64,000 nt of DNA from positions 2,170,001 through 2,234,000 of the forward strand of contig NZ_BIFQ01000002.1 in the NCBI RefSeq assembly GCF_003967515.1, in the 5' to 3' direction. Of the stretch, positions 1-8,724 are shown piece after piece (positions within the stretch are counted from its first letter, which is position 1; every line of letters begins with the position of its first letter). A program made the position numbers and the translations under genes. The notes under the pieces are model-generated. The model was not told the DNA's origin. It ran no database searches and saw nothing but the letters and a program-made list of their open reading frames with translations. Origin of the DNA: Dictyobacter aurantiacus (GTDB lineage: Bacteria > Chloroflexota > Ktedonobacteria > Ktedonobacterales > Ktedonobacteraceae).

Positions 1-1
1 C

Positions 2-727
2 CCTGGCATGACCTGCAGGCAAGCCTGTGACTACCTGGCCTGCGGTTTGCCCTGGTATAAGGCTACCATTAGCGGATCTAAGGGATGTGGGGCCAATATG
101 CGGGTGGCGCCGGTCGGGTTGTTGACCACTACCAATAGTGGGGTGACGGCCAGCGAACGTGCCGCCATCGCGCAGTTTCAGGCGGCGCTAACGCATGGTC
201 ATCCTACGGGTCTGGCTGCTGCTGACCTCACGGCCTGTGCGATTGCTGAGTTGGTCGCGGGCGCTGATCCATCTACCTTACCTGAGCGCCTGATCGAGTA
301 TGCCAATAGTCAGCGCTCCATATACCATGCCGACTGGCTAGGCCCACTCTGGCGCCGCCAGGCGACGCAGTCTCCAGAGAGCTTTATCGAGGGCGGCTGG
401 GATGAATGCCTGGCGGTGCTGGAGCGCTTACGCCAGGCGATGCAGCATCCGGATCGTGAAAGCGATCCCTGTCAGATTACCGGGGCTGGTTGGATAGCTG
501 AAGAAGCTCTGACGACAGGTCTATACTGTTTCTTGCTGTACCCTGAAGATCCTGTTTCAGCTATTCAGCGTGCCGCCGTCAGCTCTGGTGACTCCGACTC
601 AATTGCCTGTCTGACTGGTGCATTTGTTGGTGCTTATCTGGGAATGTCTACCTGGCCAGCAGATTGGCAGCAGCGTATTGAATATCGCGAACGGCTGACC
701 CGACTGGGGAATGCCTGGGATAGCTAG
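2..727 (+). CDS. ADP-ribosylglycohydrolase family protein (5' truncated by window edge)
   Basis: C-terminal part of a DraG/ADP-ribosylglycohydrolase-type protein; enzymes of this family remove ADP-ribose from proteins or small molecules using a binuclear metal centre. The motif SGDSDSIA near the C-terminus corresponds to the metal-binding GDxDTxA signature, and the segment GSKGCGANMRVAPVGLL matches the family core. The frame is open to the left edge, so the true start and the N-terminal acidic metal motif lie outside the window; the ATG at 8 is probably internal. It converges with the SDR gene at 800-1564. The target of the de-ADP-ribosylation cannot be told. Confidence 0.85.
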   Translation, partial: PGMTCRQACDYLACGLPWYKATISGSKGCGANMRVAPVGLLTTTNSGVTASERAAIAQFQAALTHGHPTGLAAADLTACAIAELVAGADPSTLPERLIEYANSQRSIYHADWLGPLWRRQATQSPESFIEGGWDECLAVLERLRQAMQHPDRESDPCQITGAGWIAEEALTTGLYCFLLYPEDPVSAIQRAAVSSGDSDSIACLTGAFVGAYLGMSTWPADWQQRIEYRERLTRLGNAWDS

Positions 728-755
728 CGGTTGTTCTGCCGGGTCCTTTTAATGT

Positions 756-792
756 GGCAGGCCGTCTTCCAACACCTGGGAAACGGCTTGCC
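756..792. terminator. Hairpin between convergent genes
   Basis: GGCAGGCCGT at 756-765 pairs with ACGGCTTGCC at 783-792 with one G-U pair. It lies between the stop of the ADP-ribosylglycohydrolase and the end of the minus-strand SDR gene. There is no clear T-tract, so the terminator role is inferred. Confidence 0.4.
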
Positions 793-799
793 GCATGTT

Positions 800-1564
800 C
801 TACATGCCCCCACGTGAATGAATGACCTGCCCGGTAATCCAGTTGGCGTTTGGACTGGTCAAAAATGTGATCAGCCGGGCGGCATCTTCTGGCTGGCCGA
901 CTCGTCCCTGTGGTGAGATTCTGGTGAGTTGCTGCTTGATCTCTTCAGTCATCCAACCAGTGTCCGTGGGTCCTGGATCGATGGCGTTGACGGTAATACG
1001 TTTCGAAGCCAGGGCCGCCGCCAGTGAAATAGTGAAGGCTTCAATGGCTCCCTTACTGGCTCCATATGCCAGTTCTTCTGGCATAGGCTGAGCTTGCCCC
1101 GAAATCAGGTTGACGATATGCCCATCTGATGTACTCTGAAAGCGCCGGGCGAATTCGGCACTAAGCAGCAGCGTGCCACGGATATTAACAGCATAGTGAG
1201 CATCAATGGTTTCAGCATCAATGGTTTCATAACCACCACGGGCTGAATACGCGGCGTTATTGACCAGTATGGTTGGTGAGCCGAGTTGTTCCTCAACGGT
1301 ATCCATAATCTCTCTGGCAGCCTGTGGCCGCCCTTGATCAATCTCCAGATTTACACAACGTACCCCTGCTTTCCAGATGGCCTGTTGCAGTGCCTGCGGC
1401 TCTTCTTCGGCGCCGTAGGTGGCGCGATCAAACGCTGCCCAATAAGTAAAAAAGATATCGATACCTTCGGCTGCTAGCGCTTTGCAGACGGCAGCTCCGA
1501 TACCACGGGCACGACTGGCACCCGTTACAATCGCAATGCGGCGGGGTGTAGTATTAGGATCCAT
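800..1564 (-). CDS. SDR family oxidoreductase
   Basis: Classical short-chain dehydrogenase/reductase of 254 aa, an NAD(P)-dependent alcohol or ketone oxidoreductase with a Rossmann fold. Visible are the glycine-rich cofactor motif TGASRARGIG (residues 14-23, with two extra residues compared with the usual TGxxxGIG), NNAAYS after strand 4, and the catalytic residues Asn127, Ser155, Tyr167 and Lys171 (YGASK). It resembles 3-oxoacyl-ACP reductases, but no fatty-acid genes are nearby, so the substrate is unknown. GAGGAGG lies 8 bases upstream of the ATG and supports the start. It is a single gene convergent with the preceding one. Confidence 0.9.
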   Translation of the reverse strand: MDPNTTPRRIAIVTGASRARGIGAAVCKALAAEGIDIFFTYWAAFDRATYGAEEEPQALQQAIWKAGVRCVNLEIDQGRPQAAREIMDTVEEQLGSPTILVNNAAYSARGGYETIDAETIDAHYAVNIRGTLLLSAEFARRFQSTSDGHIVNLISGQAQPMPEELAYGASKGAIEAFTISLAAALASKRITVNAIDPGPTDTGWMTEEIKQQLTRISPQGRVGQPEDAARLITFLTSPNANWITGQVIHSRGGM

Positions 1565-1844
1565 ACAATTCCTCCTCGCTTGGTATGATGTTTACTATAC
1601 TGTAACGTATTCCTCGCGCTAGATGTATAGCTGCCGCACTCCTTACATATCTATTTCTTTAAATTATTTTTCGCATTAAAAATATTTATTGCCTTAAAGT
1701 TACAGATTTTATTTTTCCTATACATTTAAGGCCCCAATTTCTTTACATCATTATAATGGGTTGGGAGAGGAATTAATGATTTATTGCATCAAATCATTAT
1801 TCAATGCACCTCTTACAGATTATCAGGTAAGAAAGGAAGTGCTT

Positions 1845-2399
1845 ATGAGAGACCGTAAGGTGCTTATACTGCGATGTGGTGTGGGCATTCTGGCACTGGC
1901 ATTTGCTTTGTCATTTGCTATGCTGGGAAGTAGTTCTACCCATGCTGCGCCCATGTCTGCAAATTGCTCATCTACCCATATGCTTCAAGCCACTCACGCT
2001 ATGAGCAATTGTGGACTTCAGAAGGCTCCTACGCAACCACACTACTACCCCAATCCCGATCCCTGGCCATCCAACTGGTGTAGGGGATTGTATTATCCGG
2101 GCTGGTGGTACGGTCCATATGGATGGATCTGGTGTGATGAATATCATATCCCTGGTTGGTGGGACTGGTATCACCATCACTGGCTGCCTCCGTTCTATCA
2201 CTATCATTCCTATCCGGAAGGACATAATCCCCCGCCAGGAGGTCCGGGATGGCATAATAATCCTCCGTCAGGAGGCCCGGGAGAACATAATAATCCTCCG
2301 CCAGGAGGCCCGGGAGAACATAATAATCCTCCGCCAGGAGGCCCGGGATGGCATAATCCTCCATCAGGTGGCATGGGTGGTTCTGGCGATAATGATTGA
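1845..2399 (+). CDS. Secreted Trp/His/Pro/Gly-rich repeat protein
   Basis: Family not recognised. The ATG at 1845 is preferred over the upstream ATG at 1761 because GAAAGGAAG precedes it and a clean signal peptide follows (basic MRDRK, hydrophobic core, then SSTHAAP as a likely cleavage site). The mature part has an aromatic block very rich in W, Y, H and P, then about five 11-residue repeats of the type HNNPPPGGPGE, ending in an acidic GDND tail. It is therefore probably an exported, partly disordered protein; the His-rich surface could bind metal, but that is only a guess. The repeats are encoded by about 33-bp tandem DNA units and are prone to length change. Confidence 0.7.
   Translation: MRDRKVLILRCGVGILALAFALSFAMLGSSSTHAAPMSANCSSTHMLQATHAMSNCGLQKAPTQPHYYPNPDPWPSNWCRGLYYPGWWYGPYGWIWCDEYHIPGWWDWYHHHWLPPFYHYHSYPEGHNPPPGGPGWHNNPPSGGPGEHNNPPPGGPGEHNNPPPGGPGWHNPPSGGMGGSGDND
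2218..2372 (+). repeat. Tandem 33-bp coding repeat
   Basis: About five near-identical 33-bp units inside the secreted protein gene, each encoding HNNPPPGGPG plus E or W. The two central units are identical at the DNA level, which suggests recent slippage. Confidence 0.85.
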
Positions 2400-2588
2400 T
2401 CTGGTTTCACCTTAAGAGCGCCTTATGACCAGCCTTTACAGTGTAACTCTTGCTTTCGTTCTATCGCGAAGGTTGGCTTCTGACCACGACTCTTAAGAAT
2501 ATGGCGTTTGATGTTGTGATTCCTCCCCACCTGCACAGGCTTTCTATGTAGCGGTGCGCCGCCAAATGGAACTGTGGATGGTACGGAA

Positions 2589-2665
2589 CTTAACAGCCAG
2601 TAGAAGCGGTTGCCCACACTTTCTTAACCAGAAAGTGTGGGCAACCGCTTCTACTGGCTGTTAAG
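2589..2665. repeat. Long perfect hairpin, 36-bp arms
   Basis: Arms 2589-2624 and 2630-2665 are perfect inverse complements around a 5-base loop (TAACC). It sits in the 390-base gap between the secreted protein and the phosphatase gene. No other gene is seen in this gap. It is much longer than a normal intrinsic terminator and has no T-tract; it could still stop or protect transcripts, or be a decayed small palindromic element. Confidence 0.85.
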
Positions 2666-2789
2666 CATGTTTTATGCTGGTTGTAACGCTCACTATGACC
2701 ATAATTATCCTGCAGCCGGTCGAGATCATGGGTTATAGTAGAAGAGCGAAGTATGTTTATTTATGTTATTACTGTTGATTGGAGAATCT

Positions 2790-3506
2790 ATGACGACCAA
2801 CCTGTATTTAATTCGCCATGGTGAAGCACTATCCGCTATTCAGGGCACGATTGGTAACAGTGAGCTTTCTCCGCTGGGTATCGTTCAGGCTGAGCATCTG
2901 CGCGATCGGCTGGCTGCCACCCATGAAATCAAGGCTGACGTTTTTATGTGCAGCACGCTGCATCGCGCGCGCCAGACGGCTCAGATTATCGCGCCCGCGC
3001 TGGATTCTCCCCTCCTGGTGGATGAAGAGATCGAGGAGATGCGCGCTGGTGGTACAGATGGCATGCCCGCTGAAGAATATCAACGCACCTACGGGCCGAT
3101 CGACTTTCGCAAGGCACCCCTGAAGCAGCCTGCTCCGGGTGGAGAGAGCTGGGGAGAATTCCAGTTGCGTGTCGGCACTGCCCTGGAGCGTATTGTAAAT
3201 ACATATGAGGATAAGACAATCGTGCTGGTATGCCATGGCGGCATTATTGATGGTTCGTTTATCTATTTCTTTCGATTGAGTTCATTAGCAGTGCCCCAGG
3301 CTGGCTTTAGAACGCGCAACACCTCAATTACCCACTGGCAAAAGCGCGGGCCTGATCGACGCTGGCGGCTGATGCGCTACAATGATGCGTTACATCTGCA
3401 TGATATCGGTACACCTGCGCGCATCCCCTGGGATCAGATACGCGCTCTTCCCGCCTCGGACGAGGAGCGTCCTACCGAGCCTGTGCCTACAGAGGAGCAT
3501 CAATAG
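2790..3506 (+). CDS. Histidine phosphatase (phosphoglycerate mutase-like) family protein
   Basis: Member of the histidine phosphatase superfamily, 238 aa from the ATG at 2790; GGAG at 2781-2784 supports this start over the ATG at 2763. The N-terminal LIRHGEA holds the catalytic phospho-acceptor His10 and its Arg; the second active-site His is in VCHGGIIDG. These are broad-specificity phosphatases or mutases and the sequence does not allow a substrate call. The C-terminal 30 residues are acidic and Pro-rich, beyond the usual fold. It is a single gene, with about 200 bases before the next gene on the same strand. Confidence 0.88.
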   Translation: MTTNLYLIRHGEALSAIQGTIGNSELSPLGIVQAEHLRDRLAATHEIKADVFMCSTLHRARQTAQIIAPALDSPLLVDEEIEEMRAGGTDGMPAEEYQRTYGPIDFRKAPLKQPAPGGESWGEFQLRVGTALERIVNTYEDKTIVLVCHGGIIDGSFIYFFRLSSLAVPQAGFRTRNTSITHWQKRGPDRRWRLMRYNDALHLHDIGTPARIPWDQIRALPASDEERPTEPVPTEEHQ

Positions 3507-3705
3507 ATGCATATATGCATGCATTTAAAGGCATGACCTCCTCAAGATGTCAGGAGGGAAACGTGGTTCAGGTGTTATAATGCCTCTATTATATACCAAC
3601 AATTGCTGCTCATGGATGAGAAGAAGTGCGCATGGAGGAGAAGCATTGTCGGTGGGCAGGTTATGGAAGCAACAGTTGGTCTGTTTCAATAAAGAAAGGT
3701 TTGCT

Positions 3706-4743
3706 ATGGTTGCTCTTGTTTTAGAGAAGGCACATGAGTTGTCGCTGCGTGATATTGATCTACCGACCACGCTGGGTCCACACGATGTGCGGATCGCTAT
3801 TCACACGGTCGGTATTTGCGGTAGCGATGTGCACTACTATGAGCATGGCGCCATCGGGCCATTTGTCGTGCGTGCGCCGATGGTGCTTGGACATGAAGCG
3901 TCTGGCACGGTAGTCGAATGCGGTAGCGAAGTTACGCATCTAAAAGAAGGCGATCGCGTCTGCATGGAGCCGGGGATTCCAGATCCCAATAGCAAGGCCA
4001 GCCGTCTCGGCATCTACAATCTGGACCCGGCTGTACGTTTCTGGGCAACTCCTCCCGTGCATGGATGCTTGACCCCATATGTTGTGCACCCGGCGGCTTT
4101 CACGTTTAAATTGCCAGACAATGTGAGCTTTGCTGAGGGTGCCATGGTTGAGCCGTTAGCGGTAGGTATACACGCGGCAACCAAGGCCAGAATCAAGCCT
4201 GGAGACCTGGCGGTGGTGATGGGCGCAGGGCCAATCGGGATGGTTACGGCACTGGCCGCGCTGGCCGGTGGCTGTAGCCAGGTTGTGATGACGGATGTGG
4301 TGCAGGAGAAGCTGGAACTGGCCCGCGCACTGGGACCAATCGTACCGGTGAACGTGGCGCAGCAGAGTGTAACCGAAGTGGTGCAGCAGCTAAGCGATGG
4401 CTGGGGGGCAGATATTGTGTTTGAGGCCAGCGGCAATGCCCGCTCGGCCGCCAGCGTTTTTGAACCGCTTTGCCCGGCCGGACGCGTTGTCTTTATTGGT
4501 ATGCCTGGCGCCCCCGTGCCGCTTGATATTGTGGCAGCTCAGGCGAAAGAGGCCAGCATAGAGACCGTCTTTCGCTACGCCCATGTCTATCCACGTGCCC
4601 TGGCGCTACTTGGGAGCGGTAAGATAGATGTGAAGCCGTTAATCACGGATACGTTCGCTTTCCAGGAAAGCATCGAGGCATTCAAGTATGCGACGCATAT
4701 GAAACCCACCTCGGTCAAAGTGCAGATTGTATTGCCTGCCTGA
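3706..4743 (+). CDS. NAD-dependent xylitol/polyol dehydrogenase (zinc MDR family)
   Basis: Medium-chain zinc alcohol dehydrogenase of 345 aa, most like xylitol (D-xylulose-forming) and sorbitol dehydrogenases. Catalytic zinc ligands are visible as Cys38 (GICGSDVH), His63 and Glu64 (GHEASG). The Rossmann motif GAGPIG follows in the middle. The loop that in many relatives holds four Cys for the structural zinc has none here (it reads EPGIPDPNSKASRLGIYNLD), a pattern known in a xylitol dehydrogenase subgroup. The start at 3706 is chosen because AAAGG precedes it and the homologous N-terminus MVALVLEKAHELSLRD begins there; the longer frame from 3547 adds unrelated residues. The product would feed xylulose into the pentose phosphate or phosphoketolase route (phosphoketolase at 14235-16616). 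Confidence 0.88.
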   Translation: MVALVLEKAHELSLRDIDLPTTLGPHDVRIAIHTVGICGSDVHYYEHGAIGPFVVRAPMVLGHEASGTVVECGSEVTHLKEGDRVCMEPGIPDPNSKASRLGIYNLDPAVRFWATPPVHGCLTPYVVHPAAFTFKLPDNVSFAEGAMVEPLAVGIHAATKARIKPGDLAVVMGAGPIGMVTALAALAGGCSQVVMTDVVQEKLELARALGPIVPVNVAQQSVTEVVQQLSDGWGADIVFEASGNARSAASVFEPLCPAGRVVFIGMPGAPVPLDIVAAQAKEASIETVFRYAHVYPRALALLGSGKIDVKPLITDTFAFQESIEAFKYATHMKPTSVKVQIVLPA

Positions 4744-4767
4744 CGCTCTCACGATATGAGAGCGTCA
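4741..4767 (+). terminator. Hairpin at the stop of the dehydrogenase gene
   Basis: TGACGCTCTC and GAGAGCGTCA are perfect inverse complements around a 7-base loop; the left arm includes the stop codon. No T-tract follows. Confidence 0.5.
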
Positions 4768-4778
4768 GACTTGCGTCG

Positions 4779-4919
4779 TACTGGAGCACATAAGCGCCCC
4801 CTTTCGGGCGTCCGCGTGCGCGGCCGCTCTGGTTTTTTTCTGATGGTGCATGGGGGCGCATTCGCGCCCCCATGCACCATCAGAAATTGACTCCTGAGCA
4901 ACACAGGTGCAAAAGATCA
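4779..4919 (+). repeat. Modular palindromic repeat, copy A (prefix-hairpin-suffix)
   Basis: Prefix with GCGCCCC and CGGGCGTCCGCG ending in GCGGCCGC (4820-4827). The hairpin is a 23-bp perfect stem at 4837-4859/4864-4886 with loop ATTC; inner stem GGTGCATGGGGGCGC. The suffix carries CTCCTGAGCA and CAGGTGCAAAAGATCA. Same family as the copies near 10.7, 20.8, 22.5, 33.3, 41.5 and 45.9 kb. Confidence 0.9.
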
Positions 4920-4924
4920 CGTAT

Positions 4925-4968
4925 TGATGGTGTAACAGGAGTGCATTCGCGCCTCCTATGCACCATCA
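4925..4968 (+). repeat. Degenerate second hairpin next to copy A
   Basis: Begins TGATGGTG and ends CACCATCA with a central ATTCGCGCC, so it aligns with the hairpin of copy A, but the left arm is eroded. Probably a decayed tandem copy of the hairpin module. Confidence 0.6.
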
Positions 4969-5017
4969 CACTCACGACTTTTGCGTCTGTCTGCTGCATG
5001 AACACAAAAAATAGTGT

Positions 5018-5035
5018 GGGAACGGTAACGTTCCC
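5018..5035 (+). promoter_or_regulatory. Palindrome upstream of the CocE-type hydrolase gene
   Basis: GGGAACG-GTAA-CGTTCCC, immediately upstream of a possible -10 box TATAGT (5039-5044). Its place suggests a repressor site; no cognate regulator is adjacent. Confidence 0.45.
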
Positions 5036-5067
5036 TGGTATAGTAACTGTGTAGGGAGAGTTGTTTA

Positions 5068-6738
5068 ATGACTACTGCATATCCTCGCGAACTACAGATC
5101 CAGTTTGATAAACGCGTGCCTATGCGTGATGGGATTACCCTGTCGGCCGATATCTATATGCCTGTTGGTACGGAGCAGCAGATCGGTCAGCGTCCGGTTA
5201 TTTTGTCGCGCACGCCGTATATGAAGGCCGAGGTGAGTTTGGAGACAGCCAAGTATTTTGTTCGCAACGGGTATATTTTTGTCGCGATGGATGTTCGTGG
5301 CCGTGGCGATTCCGATGGTGAGTTTGTGCCTTATTTTAATGAAGGGCGCGATGGTTATGATTCGGTCGAGTGGTGCGCCAGCCAGCCCTGGTCGGATGGC
5401 AATGTCGGGACTATCGGGGCCTCATATGGTGGTCGCATTCAGTGGCTGACCGCGATTGAGCGTCCACCGCATCTCAAGGCCATGGTAGTGCTGGTTCCTC
5501 CTTCCGATCCGTTTGTCGAAACCCCTACCGGAACCCCGAGTCCCATGCATCTGTGCTGGCTGCACCTGGTCAGTGGCCGTGCCCTCCAGTCAATGGCACG
5601 GGTAGAGTGGGAGCAGGTCTATCAACATCTGCCACTCGTCACTATGGATGAGAGTGTTGGTCGTAGCATCCCTGCCTGGCGCACGGAGATGCAGCATACA
5701 CAGCTCGATGACTACTGGGAGCCACTATGCTATCAGCAGAAGTTCGATCGTGTCGATGTGCCCGCCTTGCACATTTCCGGCTGGTACGATGACGAGCAGA
5801 TTGGCACCCCTTTAAATTATATTGGCATGACCAGGCAAGGCGCGACCGTTGAAGCACGTACCAATCAACGCCTGTTGATGGGTCCCTGGGGCCACAACGT
5901 TAATGCCGAATCCAGAATTGGTGATGTCGATTTTGGTCCGCAATCGATTATCGATTTGCGTGCGGAACAACTGCGCTGGTATGATCGTTATTTGAAGGGC
6001 CAGCCCGTGACAGGGGTGTCGCCGGTGCGTATCTTTGTGATGGGGAATAACGTGTGGCGTGACGAGCAGGAGTGGCCCCTGGCACGTACACAGTGGACGC
6101 CTTATTATCTGCATAGTCAGGGACGTGCGAACAGCCGTTTTGGCAATGGTATGCTCTCTTTCACCAGGCCAGAGACCGAACCCGTAGATACCTACCTCTA
6201 CGATCCCGCTAATGCAGTACCCTTTATCACCGAGGCAACCTCCTCTCAGATTGGCGGGCCAGATGACTATGCATCTTTGCAGCGTCGGGATGATATGCTG
6301 GTGTATGTCAGCGAGCCGCTGCAAGAGGATGTGGAGGTGACCGGACCAATCATGGTTGATCTCTATGCCTCCTCGTCCGCTCCGGATACCGATTTTATGG
6401 CTATGCTGATCGATGTATGGCCCAATGGTTTTCGCCAGCGTCTCTGTGATGGTATGGTGCGCGCCCGCTTCCGCAATGGCATGGATAAGCCTGAACTGAT
6501 CCAACCTGGCGAGATTTATCACTACTCGATTGATTGCTGGAACGTATCCCAGGTGTTCAAGGTTGGCCATCGTATCTGCGTGCAGATAACTTCCAGTGCC
6601 TTTCCCAAATATGATCGTAACCAGAATACTGGAGCGCCCCTGGGTATGACCAGTGAACTGGCTGTTGCTGAGCAGCGCATCTACCATGATGCCGAGCATC
6701 CATCGGCCGTCGTCTTGCCGATCATCCCATCAGCGTAG
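5068..6738 (+). CDS. CocE/NonD family hydrolase
   Basis: Alpha/beta hydrolase of 556 aa of the CocE/NonD (X-Pro dipeptidyl-peptidase S15-like) family, which cleaves acyl esters or peptide amides. The catalytic Ser119 is in GASYGG; the acid is likely in GWYDDEQIG and the His in MGPWGHN. The oxyanion Tyr expected in family members fits the RTPYMK region. The C-terminal third is the jelly-roll (PepX C-terminal) domain. AGGGAGAG before the ATG supports the start. No signal peptide is seen, so it is probably cytoplasmic. It stands alone, with an operator-like palindrome upstream and a terminator downstream. The natural substrate is unknown. Confidence 0.9.
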   Translation: MTTAYPRELQIQFDKRVPMRDGITLSADIYMPVGTEQQIGQRPVILSRTPYMKAEVSLETAKYFVRNGYIFVAMDVRGRGDSDGEFVPYFNEGRDGYDSVEWCASQPWSDGNVGTIGASYGGRIQWLTAIERPPHLKAMVVLVPPSDPFVETPTGTPSPMHLCWLHLVSGRALQSMARVEWEQVYQHLPLVTMDESVGRSIPAWRTEMQHTQLDDYWEPLCYQQKFDRVDVPALHISGWYDDEQIGTPLNYIGMTRQGATVEARTNQRLLMGPWGHNVNAESRIGDVDFGPQSIIDLRAEQLRWYDRYLKGQPVTGVSPVRIFVMGNNVWRDEQEWPLARTQWTPYYLHSQGRANSRFGNGMLSFTRPETEPVDTYLYDPANAVPFITEATSSQIGGPDDYASLQRRDDMLVYVSEPLQEDVEVTGPIMVDLYASSSAPDTDFMAMLIDVWPNGFRQRLCDGMVRARFRNGMDKPELIQPGEIYHYSIDCWNVSQVFKVGHRICVQITSSAFPKYDRNQNTGAPLGMTSELAVAEQRIYHDAEHPSAVVLPIIPSA

Positions 6739-6762
6739 TTGTAGCTTATCCAGCTCAATAGT

Positions 6763-6798
6763 AAAAAGGGAGAAGCCCGTTCGGGTTTCTCCCTTTTT
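6763..6798. terminator. Bidirectional intrinsic terminator
   Basis: AAAAAGGGAGAAGCCC pairs with GGGTTTCTCCCTTTTT around GTTC. It has A-runs on one side and T-runs on the other and lies between the convergent hydrolase and L,D-transpeptidase genes. Confidence 0.85.
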
Positions 6799-6816
6799 AT
6801 GGTGTTGTGTTCGCGA

Positions 6817-8520
6817 TTAATACACGATGGATGTCACCGTATCGGTTCCATTGGGGTCGGTTGGCGTGGTGAATTTCCACAACCAGGCCGCCTCGTCCAG
6901 CGACATGTTAATACAACCGTGGGTTCCATCGTTGAATGCTGCTGGAGCATAATGCGGGAATTGTTTGCCTGGACCATAATCGTCATCGGCTCTCCACCAG
7001 CTATCGTGATAGTAGTATTCGCCCGTGTGATACATCATCGCGTAATGGATGGGGGTATCTGGATAGTAGAAAGGCGAATTTTTATTTTGATCAAACGCCT
7101 TAAAGACCGCGGGCGATTGGCGATTGGTGACCGTTGTTACTCCTGGAGGAGATGGTTTGTCAGGCATGCCAGACACCACCAGCATAGAGTGGATAAGTTT
7201 GCCATCTTGATAGACGCGCAAAGCACCGTTATTCAGCGATGTAACGATGACTTTGCCTTTGGTCGCGTTGAACTCCTGCATCAACTTCAGGTCGCTCTGA
7301 TGAGGAACGTTATACGGCGTTGAATCAACGGCATCCGTCTTCATGCCTTCAAAAAGGGTGCGCTGATCTTTGGCTGAATCAATGATCGCCTGGAAATCGT
7401 CGGCGGTCTGCGCGGTAGTGAGCTCGGAATTGAGATCGTACACGGTACCATTCCAGTAGTCATAGGCCGTATCATAGGTTTGGCCGTTGAAGCTATCGTG
7501 GTACTGGTGGGCGTGGCCCCAGTTCTTGGCATCGGTCATGAGCTGGTTGACATCGTAGGTTGCCTGTAACTGGAGCAAGGGTACCCGAATGTCGGCCATG
7601 TGCTGATTCAAGTCGGTTGTAAACTTAACAAAGTTTCCGCTATCCAGCAACGCCTTGTCACTGTCGTACTGTTTCTGGTACTGGTCCGCATTGCCACCGT
7701 AGCTTTTCACCTTATCGATGGATGCCTGAAACTGCCCCAATTTGAATTGCCCCACATAAGGAACAGCCTGGGTTGAGATGGTATTGGCGGTCTGCGACTG
7801 CGCGTTGAGGTCTTTAATGATCTTGCGGAAATCATCGGGCGTGGTAGCCTGGCGGAATTGCTTGACATCGTCAGCCTCTTGCTGGTCTAATGCGGTTGTA
7901 TCCAGGTTAGAGCTTTTCAGGGTCTTGATGAGCGTCTGGAACGACCCCAGTTGATCATTGGCGGTGCCGAGCAATTTCAGCGCTTCCGTAGCCTGCTGTG
8001 ACTTCTGACTCACCTGGATATACTGTTTTGGCTCTTGTGCCTGGTTCATTTCGTTTTGAACCTGGGTAAGCGTATTGGTAAAGTTCTGAGCCTCTACAAA
8101 CCCCTGCGTCTGTCGCTGCGATAGAATTGAGGAGAAAGCTTTCAGGTCAATAGAGGCCTGGTGGCCAGATTGCTGTGTGGCTTGATACTCAAGTCCTCGT
8201 ACCTGTACTGTTAACAGTTGATAATTTTTAGCGAGATTTGAATAATAATCAGTGGCAGGTTGGTTGGAAAACAGGGTAACCGGTTCATTCGTGCTGCTGA
8301 TTTTATGTTCCTGATTCAAAATAGGACGGAGAAGAGTGTCTGGTACCCCGACGCTCTGGGCGTGGGCTATCGCTTTATCAAGCGCTGCTTTATCTGTTGA
8401 CGCGCTATTTTGCACCTGTGGATTACCACAGGCGCTTAGCATCATTAGAAGAAGTATGGTGACACTCATCAGCGACAGTACTTTATATGAACGCTGTCGA
8501 CTGGTATGGTAATCAACCAT
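6817..8520 (-). CDS. L,D-transpeptidase (YkuD) lipoprotein
   Basis: Predicted lipoprotein with a C-terminal YkuD catalytic domain; such enzymes form 3-3 peptidoglycan cross-links or attach proteins to the wall. The start at 8520 gives a typical lipoprotein signal (basic start, hydrophobic stretch, lipobox LSAC), and AGGAGG lies 11 bases upstream; an ATG at 8547 lacks this spacing. The long middle (about 400 residues) is Gln-rich, helical and may form coiled coils that span the wall. The catalytic motif HGCINMS near the C-terminus has the His, Gly and nucleophile Cys. The ordinary HxD..HGC arrangement is preserved (IHYAMMYHTGEYYYHD upstream). It is a single gene, convergent with the hydrolase. 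Confidence 0.9.
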   Translation of the reverse strand: MVDYHTSRQRSYKVLSLMSVTILLLMMLSACGNPQVQNSASTDKAALDKAIAHAQSVGVPDTLLRPILNQEHKISSTNEPVTLFSNQPATDYYSNLAKNYQLLTVQVRGLEYQATQQSGHQASIDLKAFSSILSQRQTQGFVEAQNFTNTLTQVQNEMNQAQEPKQYIQVSQKSQQATEALKLLGTANDQLGSFQTLIKTLKSSNLDTTALDQQEADDVKQFRQATTPDDFRKIIKDLNAQSQTANTISTQAVPYVGQFKLGQFQASIDKVKSYGGNADQYQKQYDSDKALLDSGNFVKFTTDLNQHMADIRVPLLQLQATYDVNQLMTDAKNWGHAHQYHDSFNGQTYDTAYDYWNGTVYDLNSELTTAQTADDFQAIIDSAKDQRTLFEGMKTDAVDSTPYNVPHQSDLKLMQEFNATKGKVIVTSLNNGALRVYQDGKLIHSMLVVSGMPDKPSPPGVTTVTNRQSPAVFKAFDQNKNSPFYYPDTPIHYAMMYHTGEYYYHDSWWRADDDYGPGKQFPHYAPAAFNDGTHGCINMSLDEAAWLWKFTTPTDPNGTDTVTSIVY

Positions 8521-8724
8521 TGTGGGATGTGCCTCCTGGACATACATTTAAAAGCATAAAATAGACTTTGGTCATAAAGATAAGTTTATATATCTCTCTA
8601 TATTTATTATAATCGATTACAGTGACGAAAAGTTGCACTGCTAGGACTAAAATTTTAAACAAAAAACAAATGAGTTGTATTTCCAGCCCCTGAAGCAATC
8701 GGTTGCATAGATGGACGATGCAGC

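Noticed and set aside
2218..2372. Possible CRISPR array
   Set aside because: Repeats are contiguous and coding, with no spacers; no cas genes are in the window.
2011..2415. Long open frames on both strands over the repeat part of the secreted protein gene
   Set aside because: They arise from the regular 33-bp repeat, lack ribosome-binding sites and have implausible composition compared with the frame that has a signal peptide.
5812..6699. 295-aa minus-strand open frame inside the CocE-type hydrolase gene
   Set aside because: Shadow of the real gene; the plus strand has catalytic motifs, an RBS and a terminator.
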